From Actinomyces mediterranea (GTDB lineage Bacteria; Actinomycetota; Actinomycetes; Actinomycetales; Actinomycetaceae): a stretch of 64,000 nt of DNA. The stretch covers positions 124,001-188,000 of the forward strand of contig NZ_FTPB01000003.1 of NCBI RefSeq assembly GCF_900155595.1. The letters run 5' to 3'. A program made the translations under genes and the position numbers. Position 1 is the stretch's first letter. The number at the start of each line of letters is the position of its first letter. The notes beneath the pieces are model-generated. The model was not told where the DNA came from. It searched no databases and was given only the letters and a program-made list of their open reading frames with translations. Positions 37,021-46,156 of this stretch are shown one piece after another.

Positions 37021-37576
37021 ATGGAAATCCTGGACGCTCGGCTCCGATGACGACGTGTCATTCCTCGTTCCCACGCCCGAGGCTCCTGCGGCTCCGACCG
37101 ATGCCGCGACTCCTGTGGGGATGGAGCCCGACGAGGCGGCGGCGAAGTGGTCGACCGAGATCGAACCCGTGACGATCGAACGGGTGGAGAGGGTCGTCGA
37201 GGGCGATGGTCTGCCCCACGGGTCGACCGAGTTCGTCATGGTGACCGATGCGGGCGGCATTCGCCTCCAGTTCCACCGCGAGCCCGCCGACGCCGCCTGG
37301 CTGCAGGTGGAAACGCGCCTCCCCCTCGATGAGGAGATCCTCGCGGGACGCGGCCGAGTCGAACTCGACGAGGTCGCGAACACGTGGAATACGGAGAACC
37401 TTCAGCCGACCGTGTTCCCCTTGCAGTCGGACGGCGCGTGGGCGCTCGTCCTCGCGACGCGCTTCTTCGTCGGTGAGGGGATGTCGGATCGCCAGATCCA
37501 CGCGATGGTGCGCCGCGGCATCGGCGTCACCGTCCAGGCGGCGCGAGAACTCCCCCAGCGCCTAGCCCAGAGCTGA
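37013..37576 (+). CDS. YbjN domain-containing protein 2
   Basis: 187 aa. A longer partner with an N-terminal Pro/Ala/Glu-rich region (~18-45) and a C-terminal YbjN-like domain (~50-180): VNTWNTEN-type motif seen as VANTWNTENLQPTVF (~122-136) and GMSDRQIHAMVRRGIG (~152-167), which are characteristic of YbjN/CesT-fold proteins. Overlaps the first YbjN gene by 8 bases. Its 3' end faces miaB, 45 bases away. Confidence 0.82.
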   Translation: MPEWKSWTLGSDDDVSFLVPTPEAPAAPTDAATPVGMEPDEAAAKWSTEIEPVTIERVERVVEGDGLPHGSTEFVMVTDAGGIRLQFHREPADAAWLQVETRLPLDEEILAGRGRVELDEVANTWNTENLQPTVFPLQSDGAWALVLATRFFVGEGMSDRQIHAMVRRGIGVTVQAARELPQRLAQS

Positions 37577-37621
37577 GCGCGCGGGCACCGACTGCGCGTT
37601 GGCCGTGGGTCGGCCGTGGGC

Positions 37622-39151
37622 TCAGCGTCCGACGCGCAGCGCGGGCATCCCCAGGGATACCCTCGTCTCCTCGTCGCTCGCCTGGCGGTTCTGCCAGGCG
37701 TCCCCCGCGCGGGTACGGCGCATGACGTAGGTGCCGCCGTTCAGCGCGGAATCGGCGATGAGGTGGTGGGGTGCTCCGTGGGTGACCGTCGCCGTCACCA
37801 TGTCCCCCGGACGGGGGCGCTCGTCCTCGCCGATGTCTGCGGGCAGGGCGACGTGGACGAGCCGATTGTCGCGCGCCCGCCCCGTCACGCGGCGGGTCGC
37901 GTCGTCTTTGCGCCCATCGCCCTCGGAGATGAGGACTTCTACGTCGCGTCCGACGAACTCGGCATTGTCTTCGGCGCAGATCCTCTCTTGGAGTGCGACG
38001 AGGCGCTGGTAGCGTTCGAGGGCGATGTCGGCGCTCACCTGGTCCTCGCGGTCGGCGGCGGGGGTGCCCGGGCGCGGCGAGTACAAGAATGTGAAGGCGG
38101 AGGAGAATCGTGCCTCTTCAACGACGTCGAGGGTGAGTTGGAAGTCTTCTTCCGTTTCGCCGGGAAAGCCCACGATGATATCCGTGGTGATCGCCGCCTC
38201 GGGGATCGCAGCGCGCACGCGGTCGAGGATCCCCATGAACTTGTCGCGTCGATAGGAGCGCCGCATCTGTCGAAGCACAGCGTCCGAACCGGATTGCAGG
38301 GGCATGTGGAGGCTCGGCATGACGGTCGGCGTTTGGGCCATCGCGGCGATGACATCATCGGTGAAGGCCGCCGGGTGGGGACTGGTGAAGCGGACCCGCT
38401 CGAGGCCTTCGACGTCTCCCGCGGCGCGCAAGAGGGCCGCGAAGGCGCCGCGCTGGCCGAATCCGACTCCGTAGGAGTTGACGTTCTGGCCGAGCAGGGT
38501 CACTTCGATGGCGCCCTCGGAGACGACGGCCTCGATTTCGGCGAGGATTTCGCCGGGGCTGCGGTCGCGCTCCTTGCCGCGCAGGTGGGGGACGATGCAG
38601 AAGGTGCACGTGTTATTGCATCCCACGGAGATGGACACCCATGCGGCGTAGGCGCTCTCGCGGCGGGTCGGCAGGGTCGATGGGAAGACTTTGAGGGACT
38701 CTTCGATCTCGACGGCGGCCTCGCGATTGTGTTCGGCGCGGCGAAGCAGGGCGGGCAGGACGTCGATGTTGTGGGTTCCGAAGACGGCGTCCACCCATGG
38801 GGCCTTGGCGACGATGCCGTCGCGCATCTGCTGGGCGAGGCAACCGCCGACGGCGATCTGCATGCCGGGGCGTTCGCGTTTGACCTGTGCGAGCTGCCCG
38901 AGGTTGCCGAAGAGTCGGTTGGCGGCGTTCTCGCGCACGGAACAGGTGTTGAGAACGACGACGTCGGCGCCCATGTCCCCCGCTTCGGTGGCGCGCGCAG
39001 CGGCGCCGGGAACGAGGTGGACGGGGAGCAGTCCGGCTTCTTCAAGCAGGCCCGCCATGCGTTCGGAGTCGTGCTCGTTCATCTGACAGCCGAGAGTGCG
39101 CACGGCGTAGGTGCGGGGCAGCTGCGTCATCGGGGTATCAACGGTATTCAT
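37622..39151 (-). CDS. miaB: tRNA-2-methylthio-N6-dimethylallyladenosine synthase MiaB
   Basis: 509 aa from the ATG at 39151; an ATG 7 codons on is an alternative and neither has a strong ribosome-binding site. Radical-SAM methylthiotransferase that adds 2-methylthio to i6A37. N-terminal UPF0004 domain with cysteines in [14 protein letters not shown] (~19-32), NTCSVRENA (~68-76) and VGGCLAQ (~101-107). The radical SAM CxxxCxxC motif is CNNTCTFC (~179-186). The C-terminal TRAM domain spans ~400-465. Acts after MiaA, encoded nearby. Confidence 0.96.
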   Translation of the reverse strand: MNTVDTPMTQLPRTYAVRTLGCQMNEHDSERMAGLLEEAGLLPVHLVPGAAARATEAGDMGADVVVLNTCSVRENAANRLFGNLGQLAQVKRERPGMQIAVGGCLAQQMRDGIVAKAPWVDAVFGTHNIDVLPALLRRAEHNREAAVEIEESLKVFPSTLPTRRESAYAAWVSISVGCNNTCTFCIVPHLRGKERDRSPGEILAEIEAVVSEGAIEVTLLGQNVNSYGVGFGQRGAFAALLRAAGDVEGLERVRFTSPHPAAFTDDVIAAMAQTPTVMPSLHMPLQSGSDAVLRQMRRSYRRDKFMGILDRVRAAIPEAAITTDIIVGFPGETEEDFQLTLDVVEEARFSSAFTFLYSPRPGTPAADREDQVSADIALERYQRLVALQERICAEDNAEFVGRDVEVLISEGDGRKDDATRRVTGRARDNRLVHVALPADIGEDERPRPGDMVTATVTHGAPHHLIADSALNGGTYVMRRTRAGDAWQNRQASDEETRVSLGMPALRVGR

Positions 39152-39161
39152 CGGTGGCAGT

Positions 39162-39656
39162 CTAGTCGCCCGCGCCCTGGTCCCCCGAGTCGAGGACGGA
39201 GCGGACGAGGTGAAGTGCGGCATCGACGCTGAGCGCCCGTATCTGTGCGCGCTCCCCCACCAGATGCAGTTCCCTATGGTCCTCTCCCCCGGGTCCGTTC
39301 ACTGCGATGTGGACGGTGCCGACCTCGTGCCCATCGGCGGGTCCGGGCCCGGCGACGCCGGTGGTGGACACCCCGATATCGGCTCCCATGAGGGCGCGCA
39401 CGCCGCGGGCCATCTGCAGCGCGACTTCAGCGTCGACGGGGCCCCGGGCGGCGAGCAGGTCAGCGTCCACGCCGAGGACGCTCGCCTTGAGGTCCGTGGC
39501 GTAGGTGCATACTCCCCCGCGTACGACGGCGGAGGCGCCGGGCACGTCAACGAGCCGGGCGCACAGAGCGCCTCCCGTCACGGATTCGGCGGTCGCGATC
39601 GACAGTCGCGCCTGCGAGAGGTCGTTGATGAGTCGGTGAAGGTCGTCACTGTTCAC
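39162..39656 (-). CDS. pncC: CinA C-terminal-type nicotinamide-nucleotide amidase
   Basis: 164 aa from a GTG at 39656, stand-alone amidase domain. It deamidates NMN to NaMN in pyridine nucleotide recycling. Family segments: [16 protein letters not shown] (~20-35), [17 protein letters not shown] (~47-63) and [19 protein letters not shown] (~97-115). In most actinobacteria this gene (cinA) lies between pgsA and clgR; here it has been moved beside miaB, about 9 kb away from pgsA. The gap to miaB is 10 bases. Confidence 0.93.
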   Translation of the reverse strand: MNSDDLHRLINDLSQARLSIATAESVTGGALCARLVDVPGASAVVRGGVCTYATDLKASVLGVDADLLAARGPVDAEVALQMARGVRALMGADIGVSTTGVAGPGPADGHEVGTVHIAVNGPGGEDHRELHLVGERAQIRALSVDAALHLVRSVLDSGDQGAGD

Positions 39657-39684
39657 GGGTACAGCCTATGCGCTGTTGGCGGGG

Positions 39685-41199
39685 TCAAGGCGCTTCTGGG
39701 AGGCTCTCGGCCTCGCTCGGCATCCTCTTCGCTGCCTCGCCGTAGAAGCAACCGATGCCGGTGATCGCCAGGAGTGGCGCGATGATGAAGTTGACCCATT
39801 GCAAGAACATGTACGGCACATACGCGGCGTAGGCCACTCCGAGGGTTGCGACCATGTACACGCCGGTGGTCGTCCACGGGAGCATCGGCTCGATGAACGT
39901 TCCATAGTCCTCGATCGATCTCGACAAGACTTTACGCGGAATCCCCGCCTCGTCGTACTTGGGTCCGAAGGCCGTGCCGATGATGAAACTGGTGGCGTAC
40001 TGATTCGAGGAGAAGCTGTTGATGAAGGCGGAACTGACGAGCGAGGAGATGATGATGCCCGGTCGTGATGTGATCCTGCCGAAGGCCTTGTCCACCACTG
40101 TCCCCATCGCATTGATGAGGTCCAACGATCCGATGTACATGAAGACGCACAGGGTGATGAGCACTGCGCTGGCCATGGAATAGAGACCGCCGCGTTCGAT
40201 GATCGAGACCGCCTGTTCACCGACCTCCGCCCCTGTCATATCGATGGAGACGCCGTTGATCAGTGATCGGATGACATTGTCGAGGCTGAAGCCCTGTGTG
40301 ATGAGTGCGACGAGCGCGCCGGAGGCTGCGGAGTAGAGCAGGGTCGGCAGCGGGGGCTTGCGCAGGAATGCCCCGATCAGCATCACGAGCAGCGGCACCC
40401 ACACAAGGAGGGTGAAGTCGAATGCGCTGGCCAGATCGTCTGCGACGGGGCGTGTGAAGGCCGACACGTCCACGCCCTCGCCCCGGGCAGGCTGGAAGAC
40501 GCCGAAGACAGCGGTGAGAACCAGGGCGACGAGGTACGCGGGACCCGTCGTATTGACCATGGACCGCACGTGCGAGTACAGGGGGACGCCCGCACCCATG
40601 GCGGCCATATTGGTGGTATCGGACAGCGGTGACATCTTATCGCCGAAGTATCCGCCCGAGATGATCGCCGCAGCGAGCAGACCGAGATTCGCGTCGGTGG
40701 CCATGCCGATGTTGATGAGGACGACCCCGATGGTCCCGACAGATCCCCATGACGTGCCGGTCAGTACTGAGAACAGCGATGTCAGTAACAACGCCACGAT
40801 GTAGATCCAAGCGGGGTCGATGATGAGCATGCCGTAATGCACCAGCATCGGGATCGTGCCCGCCGCCGTCCACGATCCGATGAGGATGCCGATGGCCATG
40901 AGCATCCAGATGGCGGGTAGCGCGGTGCGAGTGCGCCGCGCCATCGCCGTGGCGATGGCGTCGAAGCGGAAGCCGAGATGGAACAGCAGCAGCCATGTCG
41001 ACAGGGCTGCGAGGACGAAGGTGAACTCCAGCGGCCAGGACGGCAGATCGAATGCGAGTGGGCCGACGATCATACCCCAGATGATGAAGACGACCAGGAC
41101 GGCGACGGGCAGGAGGGCATGCCAGAAATGCACGGGTTTGGCGGCCGGTGGAAGCGGCTCGGTGTCGAGCAGCGAATGATCGACGCGTTGTGTACTCAT
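39685..41199 (-). CDS. nhaC: NhaC-family Na+/H+ antiporter
   Basis: 504 aa, about 11-12 predicted membrane helices. NhaC/ArsB-like superfamily. Landmarks are TGTSWGSVGTIGVVLINIG (~168-186), GGYFGDKMSPLSDTTNMAAM (~201-220), with the charged GDKxSPxSDTT signature of the family, and NSFSSNQYATSFIIG (~402-416). It may act as a sodium/proton exchanger or as an organic-acid/proton or sodium exchanger; family members differ. The ATG overlaps the fucosidase stop as ATGA, so it is co-expressed with it. The pairing suggests a metabolic unit rather than salt stress. Confidence 0.87.
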   Translation of the reverse strand: MSTQRVDHSLLDTEPLPPAAKPVHFWHALLPVAVLVVFIIWGMIVGPLAFDLPSWPLEFTFVLAALSTWLLLFHLGFRFDAIATAMARRTRTALPAIWMLMAIGILIGSWTAAGTIPMLVHYGMLIIDPAWIYIVALLLTSLFSVLTGTSWGSVGTIGVVLINIGMATDANLGLLAAAIISGGYFGDKMSPLSDTTNMAAMGAGVPLYSHVRSMVNTTGPAYLVALVLTAVFGVFQPARGEGVDVSAFTRPVADDLASAFDFTLLVWVPLLVMLIGAFLRKPPLPTLLYSAASGALVALITQGFSLDNVIRSLINGVSIDMTGAEVGEQAVSIIERGGLYSMASAVLITLCVFMYIGSLDLINAMGTVVDKAFGRITSRPGIIISSLVSSAFINSFSSNQYATSFIIGTAFGPKYDEAGIPRKVLSRSIEDYGTFIEPMLPWTTTGVYMVATLGVAYAAYVPYMFLQWVNFIIAPLLAITGIGCFYGEAAKRMPSEAESLPEAP

Positions 41200-42515
41200 C
41201 GGGTTGTCCTTCCTTCAACCGTGCATGCCAGTGCACACGGGAGTCGTCGTTGGGCGGGCGGGAACAGGCGCGTCCCCTGTGTGTCGAGGGCGTTGCCGGT
41301 GGCGAGGTCCGCAGCACTCGTGATCTTCCAGGGCAGGTTGATGACATCGGGACCGTCGGTGGTGACCAGCACGTATACCGTGCCGTTGCGCTCAACGGCG
41401 AAGGCTCCCTCGCCGAGGTCGAGGTGCAGCGGCTCGGTGTCGTAGATAGCACCCTTGTTGGCGTCGAGCCACTCCCCGATCTCGATCAAGCGCTGGCGCT
41501 GGACCTCGGGAATCGTGCCATCCTCCCGTGGGCCGACATTGAGGAGGAGGTTGCCGCCTCGGCCGACCGTGCGCACCAGCAGGTCGATCAGCTCCGGGGT
41601 CTGAGCGTAGTCGTCGAGCGTCTCGGCCCTGTTGTAGCCGTAGGACTTGCCGATGCCCCTGCTCTCCTCCCACGGGTGGAGCGCTCCATATCCCTCGATG
41701 TCCGAATACTCGGTGGAGAAGTAGTCGCCGTGCCGACCGGGCATTCCGACATGCATGCGGTCGTTGACCACGACCTCGTCTCGGTTCGGCGCCTCTGTGT
41801 AGAGCCATGTGAGCAGTTCACGGGAACGGGTGTAGTCCTCGGAGAGGTCCCATTCCCCACCATCGGTGTAGATGACGGAGGGGCGGTAGCGCTCGTTGAG
41901 TTCCTTCCACTGGGGATGCAGGACTTCGTCGGGATAGTCGTCGGGATCCATGCCGAAGAGACGCACGTCGTGCTCGGGGACGAAGTATCCTCCGTCGCAT
42001 CGGTGACTGGGATGAGTCTCCCACTCGGGGATGGAGTAGTAGACTCCCATTTTCATGCCCTCGGCGCGCACTGCATCGGCGAGTTCTCCGAGAATGTCAC
42101 GGCGCGGTCCGACATCGCCTGCGTTCCACCCGCTCTTGTGGGGGTTGTCAGTGGCCCACATGCAGAAGCCGTCGTGGTGTTTGGAAGTGAGAACGACGTA
42201 GCGCGCTCCGGCGCGGCGGAACAGTGACGCCCATTCGACGGGGTCGAAGCGCTGTGCGGTGAAGAGGGGGGCGAAGTCGCGGTAGGCGAAGTCCTCTCCC
42301 CAGGTCTCACGGTGGTAGTCCGGGTCCGCGTTGCGGTACTCCCCGTAGACGCAGGCGTAGTACCACTCGGCGTAACCGCCGAAGAGCTCATCCGACACAG
42401 TGCGCCACGCGGGAACGGAGAAGGGCCCCCAATGGATGAAGATTCCGAATTTGGCCGCAGGGAACCATGCCGGAATGGGCCTGGCATCGAGTTGTTCCCA
42501 GGTCTGGGTGTCCAC
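41196..42515 (-). CDS. GH29 alpha-L-fucosidase
   Basis: 439 aa from a GTG at 42515 with GAGGAG ~10 bases upstream. Hydrolyses alpha-L-fucosyl residues from glycans. Catalytic TIM-barrel motifs: AKFGIFIHWGPFSVPAW (~21-37), LTSKHHDGFCMWAT (~109-122), and the region VIYTDGGEWDLS (~214-225) holding the nucleophile Asp. No signal peptide, so the enzyme is cytoplasmic and must act on imported fucosylated oligosaccharides. A short C-terminal beta domain is present. The operon with nhaC is divergent from a GntR regulator, with operator palindromes between, suggesting induction by a fucosylated host sugar. No transporter for sugars is adjacent. Confidence 0.92.
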   Translation of the reverse strand: MDTQTWEQLDARPIPAWFPAAKFGIFIHWGPFSVPAWRTVSDELFGGYAEWYYACVYGEYRNADPDYHRETWGEDFAYRDFAPLFTAQRFDPVEWASLFRRAGARYVVLTSKHHDGFCMWATDNPHKSGWNAGDVGPRRDILGELADAVRAEGMKMGVYYSIPEWETHPSHRCDGGYFVPEHDVRLFGMDPDDYPDEVLHPQWKELNERYRPSVIYTDGGEWDLSEDYTRSRELLTWLYTEAPNRDEVVVNDRMHVGMPGRHGDYFSTEYSDIEGYGALHPWEESRGIGKSYGYNRAETLDDYAQTPELIDLLVRTVGRGGNLLLNVGPREDGTIPEVQRQRLIEIGEWLDANKGAIYDTEPLHLDLGEGAFAVERNGTVYVLVTTDGPDVINLPWKITSAADLATGNALDTQGTRLFPPAQRRLPCALACTVEGRTTR

Positions 42516-42566
42516 TATGCGGCGCTCCTCATTGTGCGACTAGCCTTGAATCATCAGATTACTGCG

Positions 42567-42579
42567 ATTGTCTGACAAT
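42567..42579. promoter_or_regulatory. GntR-type operator 1
   Basis: ATTGTC-T-GACAAT is a perfect inverted repeat in the shared promoter region, fitting the GntR/FadR pattern GT-N3-AC. It lies 52 bases upstream of the fucosidase start. Confidence 0.65.
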
Positions 42580-42620
42580 AACAGGAATTTTCTCGATATA
42601 AAACCCATATTTAACCTGTT

Positions 42621-42631
42621 TTGTCAGACAG
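42621..42631. promoter_or_regulatory. GntR-type operator 2
   Basis: TTGTCAGACAG has the same GTC/GAC core as operator 1 and sits 20 bases before the ATG at 42651. It shows that upstream TTG at 42621 is not the start. Confidence 0.6.
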
Positions 42632-42650
42632 TAAGGTTGTGGAGGTTCAT

Positions 42651-43349
42651 ATGAGCGCCGTCGACGAAGCCCGTTCCGCATTGTGCACGATGCTCTCCAC
42701 GGGTGAACTCTCACCCGGTCAGCGCCTCCCCGGGGAACTGGAGTTGTGCGAGCGCTTTGGCCTGTCGCGCAGTTCTCTGCGAGAGGCGCAGAAAATGCTG
42801 GTAGCAGTCGGAGTGCTCGATTCCCAGCCCGGCGGACGGCTCACAGTGTCCGACATGTCTGCGCCCAAATTGATGACCGGCCTGTCCATGGTTGTGCCGC
42901 TGTTACCGCTCGAACGCCTTTTGGAGCTGTTCGCACTACGCCAAGTCCTCGAGGCCCACACGACAGCACTGGCGACGGCTCGAATGTCCGACGAGCAACT
43001 TGCCGCCTTGAGGGGGTTGGCCGATGAAGTCGCCGGATTAGATGTCGACGACCCCTGTTTTGAGGAGCGCGATCAGGAGTTCCACCTGCGCATCATCCAA
43101 GCCGCGGGAGACCCCATGATCCAGGCGCTGCTCGAGACCATCCACCACCGCGGCGCCGACTACCACCTCTTGGCGCACGGGGAACTCAAACGCCTCAGCG
43201 ATGCCGCCCATCGGAGGATCGCCGAGGCCATGTCCCTCAGACAGGCCGGATTGGCTCAGGCACTCATGACCGCACACATCCAGGATTCGTACGAGTGGCT
43301 GGCGAATCTCAAACCCGCGCCCCACCCCGGGGGCGCCGCCGCTTCTTAG
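42651..43349 (+). CDS. GntR-family (FadR subfamily) transcriptional regulator
   Basis: 232 aa from the ATG at 42651, which follows GGAGG; the in-frame TTG 30 bases upstream is inside an operator repeat. Winged HTH at residues ~3-68 (ELSPGQRLPGELELCERFG and LSRSSLREAQKMLVAVGVL), then an all-helical FCD effector domain (~85-215) with EFHLRIIQAAGDPMI and HRRIAEAM. FCD proteins often bind organic acids or sugar acids. Divergent from the fucosidase-antiporter operon and therefore its probable repressor. Its 3' end overlaps that of recX by 4 bases. Confidence 0.9.
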   Translation: MSAVDEARSALCTMLSTGELSPGQRLPGELELCERFGLSRSSLREAQKMLVAVGVLDSQPGGRLTVSDMSAPKLMTGLSMVVPLLPLERLLELFALRQVLEAHTTALATARMSDEQLAALRGLADEVAGLDVDDPCFEERDQEFHLRIIQAAGDPMIQALLETIHHRGADYHLLAHGELKRLSDAAHRRIAEAMSLRQAGLAQALMTAHIQDSYEWLANLKPAPHPGGAAAS

Positions 43350-43972
43350 AGGCCGCGACCGCCGGGAGGAGTCGGCGCCGAGTCGTCGTCGCGGCCGTTG
43401 AGCGCTGCGGAGATGACGGCGTTGGCGAGCGAGGGCGAATATCCCTTGCGGGCGAGCATCCCCGCGAGGCGCCGATAGGCGGCGTCGCGTGATACGGCGT
43501 TCATGGAGCGCATCTTGCGCTCGACGAGTTCACGGGCGCGCTCGAGCTCATCATCGGGATCCACCGCGTCAAGGGCACGGGCAATGGTCTCGGCGTCGAG
43601 GCCCTTGCGGGCCATCTCCTCCGTGAGAGCGCGGCCGACTCTTCCGCTGCCGCGGAAGCGGTCTGCGACGAGGGCGCGCGCGAACGCGTCGTCGTCGATG
43701 AGGCCGACGCGGGTGAGCCGCTCGAGGACTTCCTCGGCGATCGCCTCGTTGAAGCCCTTCGAGGTGATCGCTGTGCGCAGTTCACCCGTGGAGCGCGAAC
43801 GGGTGTCGAGGAGGCGCAGGGCGACCTCCCGGGCTGCCTCAACAGCCTCTGCGCCGACGAGGGCGGCGTTGCGCTCGCGTATGAGGGTGAGCCTCTCGGC
43901 CGGTGAGCGCCGCGCCTTCTCGCTGCACTCACCGAGCTCGGGATGCTCCTCCGGGTCAAGGTAGCGGACCAT
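43346..43972 (-). CDS. recX: RecX regulatory protein
   Basis: 208 aa. Three-helix repeat protein that inhibits RecA filament growth. Three tandem repeats are seen (~45-95, ~95-140, ~145-195) with ALRLLDTRSRSTGELRTAI, EVLERLTRVGLIDDDAFARA and the C-terminal RRLAGMLARKGYSPSLANAV. The ATG at 43972 abuts the recA stop (no gap), so expression is coupled. Its end overlaps the convergent GntR gene by 4 bases, which marks one boundary of the carbohydrate island. Confidence 0.95.
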   Translation of the reverse strand: MVRYLDPEEHPELGECSEKARRSPAERLTLIRERNAALVGAEAVEAAREVALRLLDTRSRSTGELRTAITSKGFNEAIAEEVLERLTRVGLIDDDAFARALVADRFRGSGRVGRALTEEMARKGLDAETIARALDAVDPDDELERARELVERKMRSMNAVSRDAAYRRLAGMLARKGYSPSLANAVISAALNGRDDDSAPTPPGGRGL

Positions 43973-45070
43973 TTAGAATCCGGCGTCCTCCATCGGGTCA
44001 ATGGCCGCTGTCGAGTCTTTCGACGCGGGCGTGTCCTCTTGGGGGGCCTCGGCGACGCCGACGGCGATGAGGATCTTGTTCTCGATCTCATTGGCGAGTT
44101 CGGGGTTGTCGACCAGGAACTGGCGGACGTTCTCCTTGCCCTGTCCGAGCTGATCGTCGCCGTAGGTGAACCAAGAGCCGGATTTGCGAATGATCCCCGC
44201 GTCGACTCCCATGTCGATGATCGACCCCTCTCGCGAGATCCCCTTGCCGTAGACGATGTCGAACTCGGCCTGCTTGAAAGGCGGGGCCATCTTATTCTTG
44301 ACGACCTTGGCGCGGGTGCGGTTGCCGACGGGGGCGCCCGCTTCCTTGAGGGTCTCGATGCGTCGCACGTCGATGCGAACGGAGGCGTAGAACTTGAGGG
44401 CCTTGCCGCCGGTCGTCGTCTCGGGGGAGCCGAAGAAGACGCCGATCTTCTCGCGCAACTGGTTGATGAAGATGGCGGTGGTGCCGGTTGCGGACAGTGC
44501 GCCCGTGATCTTGCGCAGGGCCTGGCTCATGAGGCGGGCCTGGAGGCCGACGTGGGAGTCTCCCATTTCGCCCTCGATCTCAGCCTTGGGGACGAGGGCG
44601 GCGACCGAGTCGATGACGATGATGTCGATGCCGCCGGAGCGGATGAGCATGTCGGCGATTTCGAGGGCCTGTTCGCCCGTGTCGGGCTGGGAGACGAGGA
44701 GGGCGTCGGTGTCGACGCCGAGGGCCCGGGCGTACACGGGGTCGAGGGCGTGCTCGGCGTCGATGAAGGCTGCATTGCCCCCGGCTTTCTGAGCGTTGGC
44801 GACGGCGTGGAGGGCGACGGTCGTCTTGCCGGAGGATTCGGGTCCGTAGATCTCCACTACTCGGCCGCGCGGCAGGCCGCCGATTCCGAGGGCGACATCG
44901 AGGGCGAGGGAGCCCGTGGGGATCACCTGGACGGGCGGCCTGGAGTCGTCGCCGAGGCGCATGACCGAGCCCTTGCCGAACTGCTTATCGATCTGGGCGA
45001 GCGCGAGTTCCAGCGCTTTGTTGCGATCCCCTCCGCCCGATGCGGGAGTCGACTTTCGTGCAGCGGCCAT
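43973..45070 (-). CDS. recA: RecA recombinase
   Basis: 365 aa from the ATG at 45070, preceded by AGAGGAC. An ATG 5 codons upstream also has GAGG and is possible. Walker [14 protein letters not shown] (~70-82), the catalytic Glu-containing AEHALDP, Walker [11 protein letters not shown] (~142-151), the MAW-motif-like [21 protein letters not shown] (quoted to 20 residues in spirit: positions ~205-225) and the C-terminal domain. Forms the DNA filament for recombination and triggers LexA cleavage. A LexA box lies about 180 bases upstream. Confidence 0.99.
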   Translation of the reverse strand: MAAARKSTPASGGGDRNKALELALAQIDKQFGKGSVMRLGDDSRPPVQVIPTGSLALDVALGIGGLPRGRVVEIYGPESSGKTTVALHAVANAQKAGGNAAFIDAEHALDPVYARALGVDTDALLVSQPDTGEQALEIADMLIRSGGIDIIVIDSVAALVPKAEIEGEMGDSHVGLQARLMSQALRKITGALSATGTTAIFINQLREKIGVFFGSPETTTGGKALKFYASVRIDVRRIETLKEAGAPVGNRTRAKVVKNKMAPPFKQAEFDIVYGKGISREGSIIDMGVDAGIIRKSGSWFTYGDDQLGQGKENVRQFLVDNPELANEIENKILIAVGVAEAPQEDTPASKDSTAAIDPMEDAGF

Positions 45071-45439
45071 GTCATGTCCTCTCATAGTGGAGCCTCTCCG
45101 GCCCTCGGATGATCTGATCGATCAGCGCGGGTCCCCTCTCCGGGGTCGCGCGATGACACTACGCCCGACCATTGGCGTTTGCGGTAGGCGTTGCCCCCTC
45201 CTGTGGATGGGCAGCCGTACCCGCGTCATCTGTGGACAACACTACTGTGGAACATATGTTCGACACATGTCGACACGCCGTATCAATCCCATGCACTCGA
45301 CGTCCAGTAGGCGACCTAACCGCGGTATCATATCTGCCCGTCCGGTTTCTACGAGCGAGGGCCTGAACTCGATCGGTGGGTCATACTTTGCAGGGGCCAT
45401 GGTCTGAGATTATCTCCTATGTAACTCACTGCCTCTCAC
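45071..45439. other. Untranslated recA upstream region
   Basis: No gene seen in this 369-base stretch. It holds the recA promoter and the LexA box at 45248-45263. A second imperfect LexA-like palindrome TCGACACATGTCGA overlaps its end at 45260-45273. The right end grades into transposase-like relics from about 45440. Confidence 0.6.
45248..45263. promoter_or_regulatory. LexA box of recA
   Basis: TGGAACATATGTTCGA has the perfect core GAACATATGTTC of the actinobacterial SOS box, and lies about 180 bases upstream of the recA ATG. Confidence 0.85.
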
Positions 45440-46040
45440 GAGCTTATTCGGCAAGAAACAGGGGCCGAAATGGTCGGCCCGGGACCGGCGGTGCATGATG
45501 ACCCGTGCACCATCGTCGACTCCCGTGGGGTCGTGCGCCACAAGCTCGACGTCTAGGCCCCTTAACGAGTGGTGGTTGACGGATATCACCGAGCATCCCA
45601 GGGGTGAGGGCACGCTGTATGTGTGTGCCGACAGACGTCTTCTCACCAGATTCGACAAGCTCCTCGATCGACTCGAGGATGAAAGCACGGCTCGCGGTCG
45701 ACGCGCTCACCCATGCCGTCCGTATGCGCGGCGAGGTTGCTGGCTGCATCGTGGACTCGGACCGAGCAAGCCAGTTCCGGTCCACGAAGGACCCAAAAGC
45801 CCTCGCCCGCAACCGCCTAGCCGCCCCCATGAGCACGGTCGCCTCGTGTGGGGACAACGCCGCCATGGAGACTGTTCTTCAGTCTCCTACAAAAGAACGA
45901 TTCTCAACCGGCACAGATGAGCAACCCGAAACCAACTGCGCATCACAATCATCACCCGGATCGAGCACACCTACCACAGACGCCGCACGCACAACCACCT
46001 CACACACTTGACCCCCACCAAACGCGAAACCACCATAAGC
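45440..46040 (+). pseudogene. Degraded IS3-family transposase (orfB) relic 1
   Basis: Pieces of an IS3 orfB integrase are spread over three frames: RPGPAVHDDP-like start, NEWWLTDITEHPRGEGTLYV with the first catalytic Asp, then SSIDSRMKARLAVDALTHAV and GCIVDSDRASQF where the usual HSDRG reads DSDRA, then CGDNAAME, and the C-terminal IEHTYHRRRTHNHLTHLTP. Frameshifts and the altered DDE motif show it is dead. Terminal repeats were not found. Confidence 0.8.
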
Positions 46041-46156
46041 CAGACACCAACCACCACCCCACCCACCCTGCCACCAACCCCACACCAGACCCTGGAGATT
46101 CAGACCAATCTTCCACCGTTAATTACTGAGGTTGTCTGCAAGTTGTGGACAGTTTG

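Noticed and set aside
37616-39232. A 538-codon open frame on the plus strand opposite miaB
   Set aside because: It is the antisense shadow of miaB, whose frame has all family motifs. Long antisense frames are common in GC-rich DNA. The same applies to frames opposite the fucosidase (41148-42227) and rnj (53610-54881).
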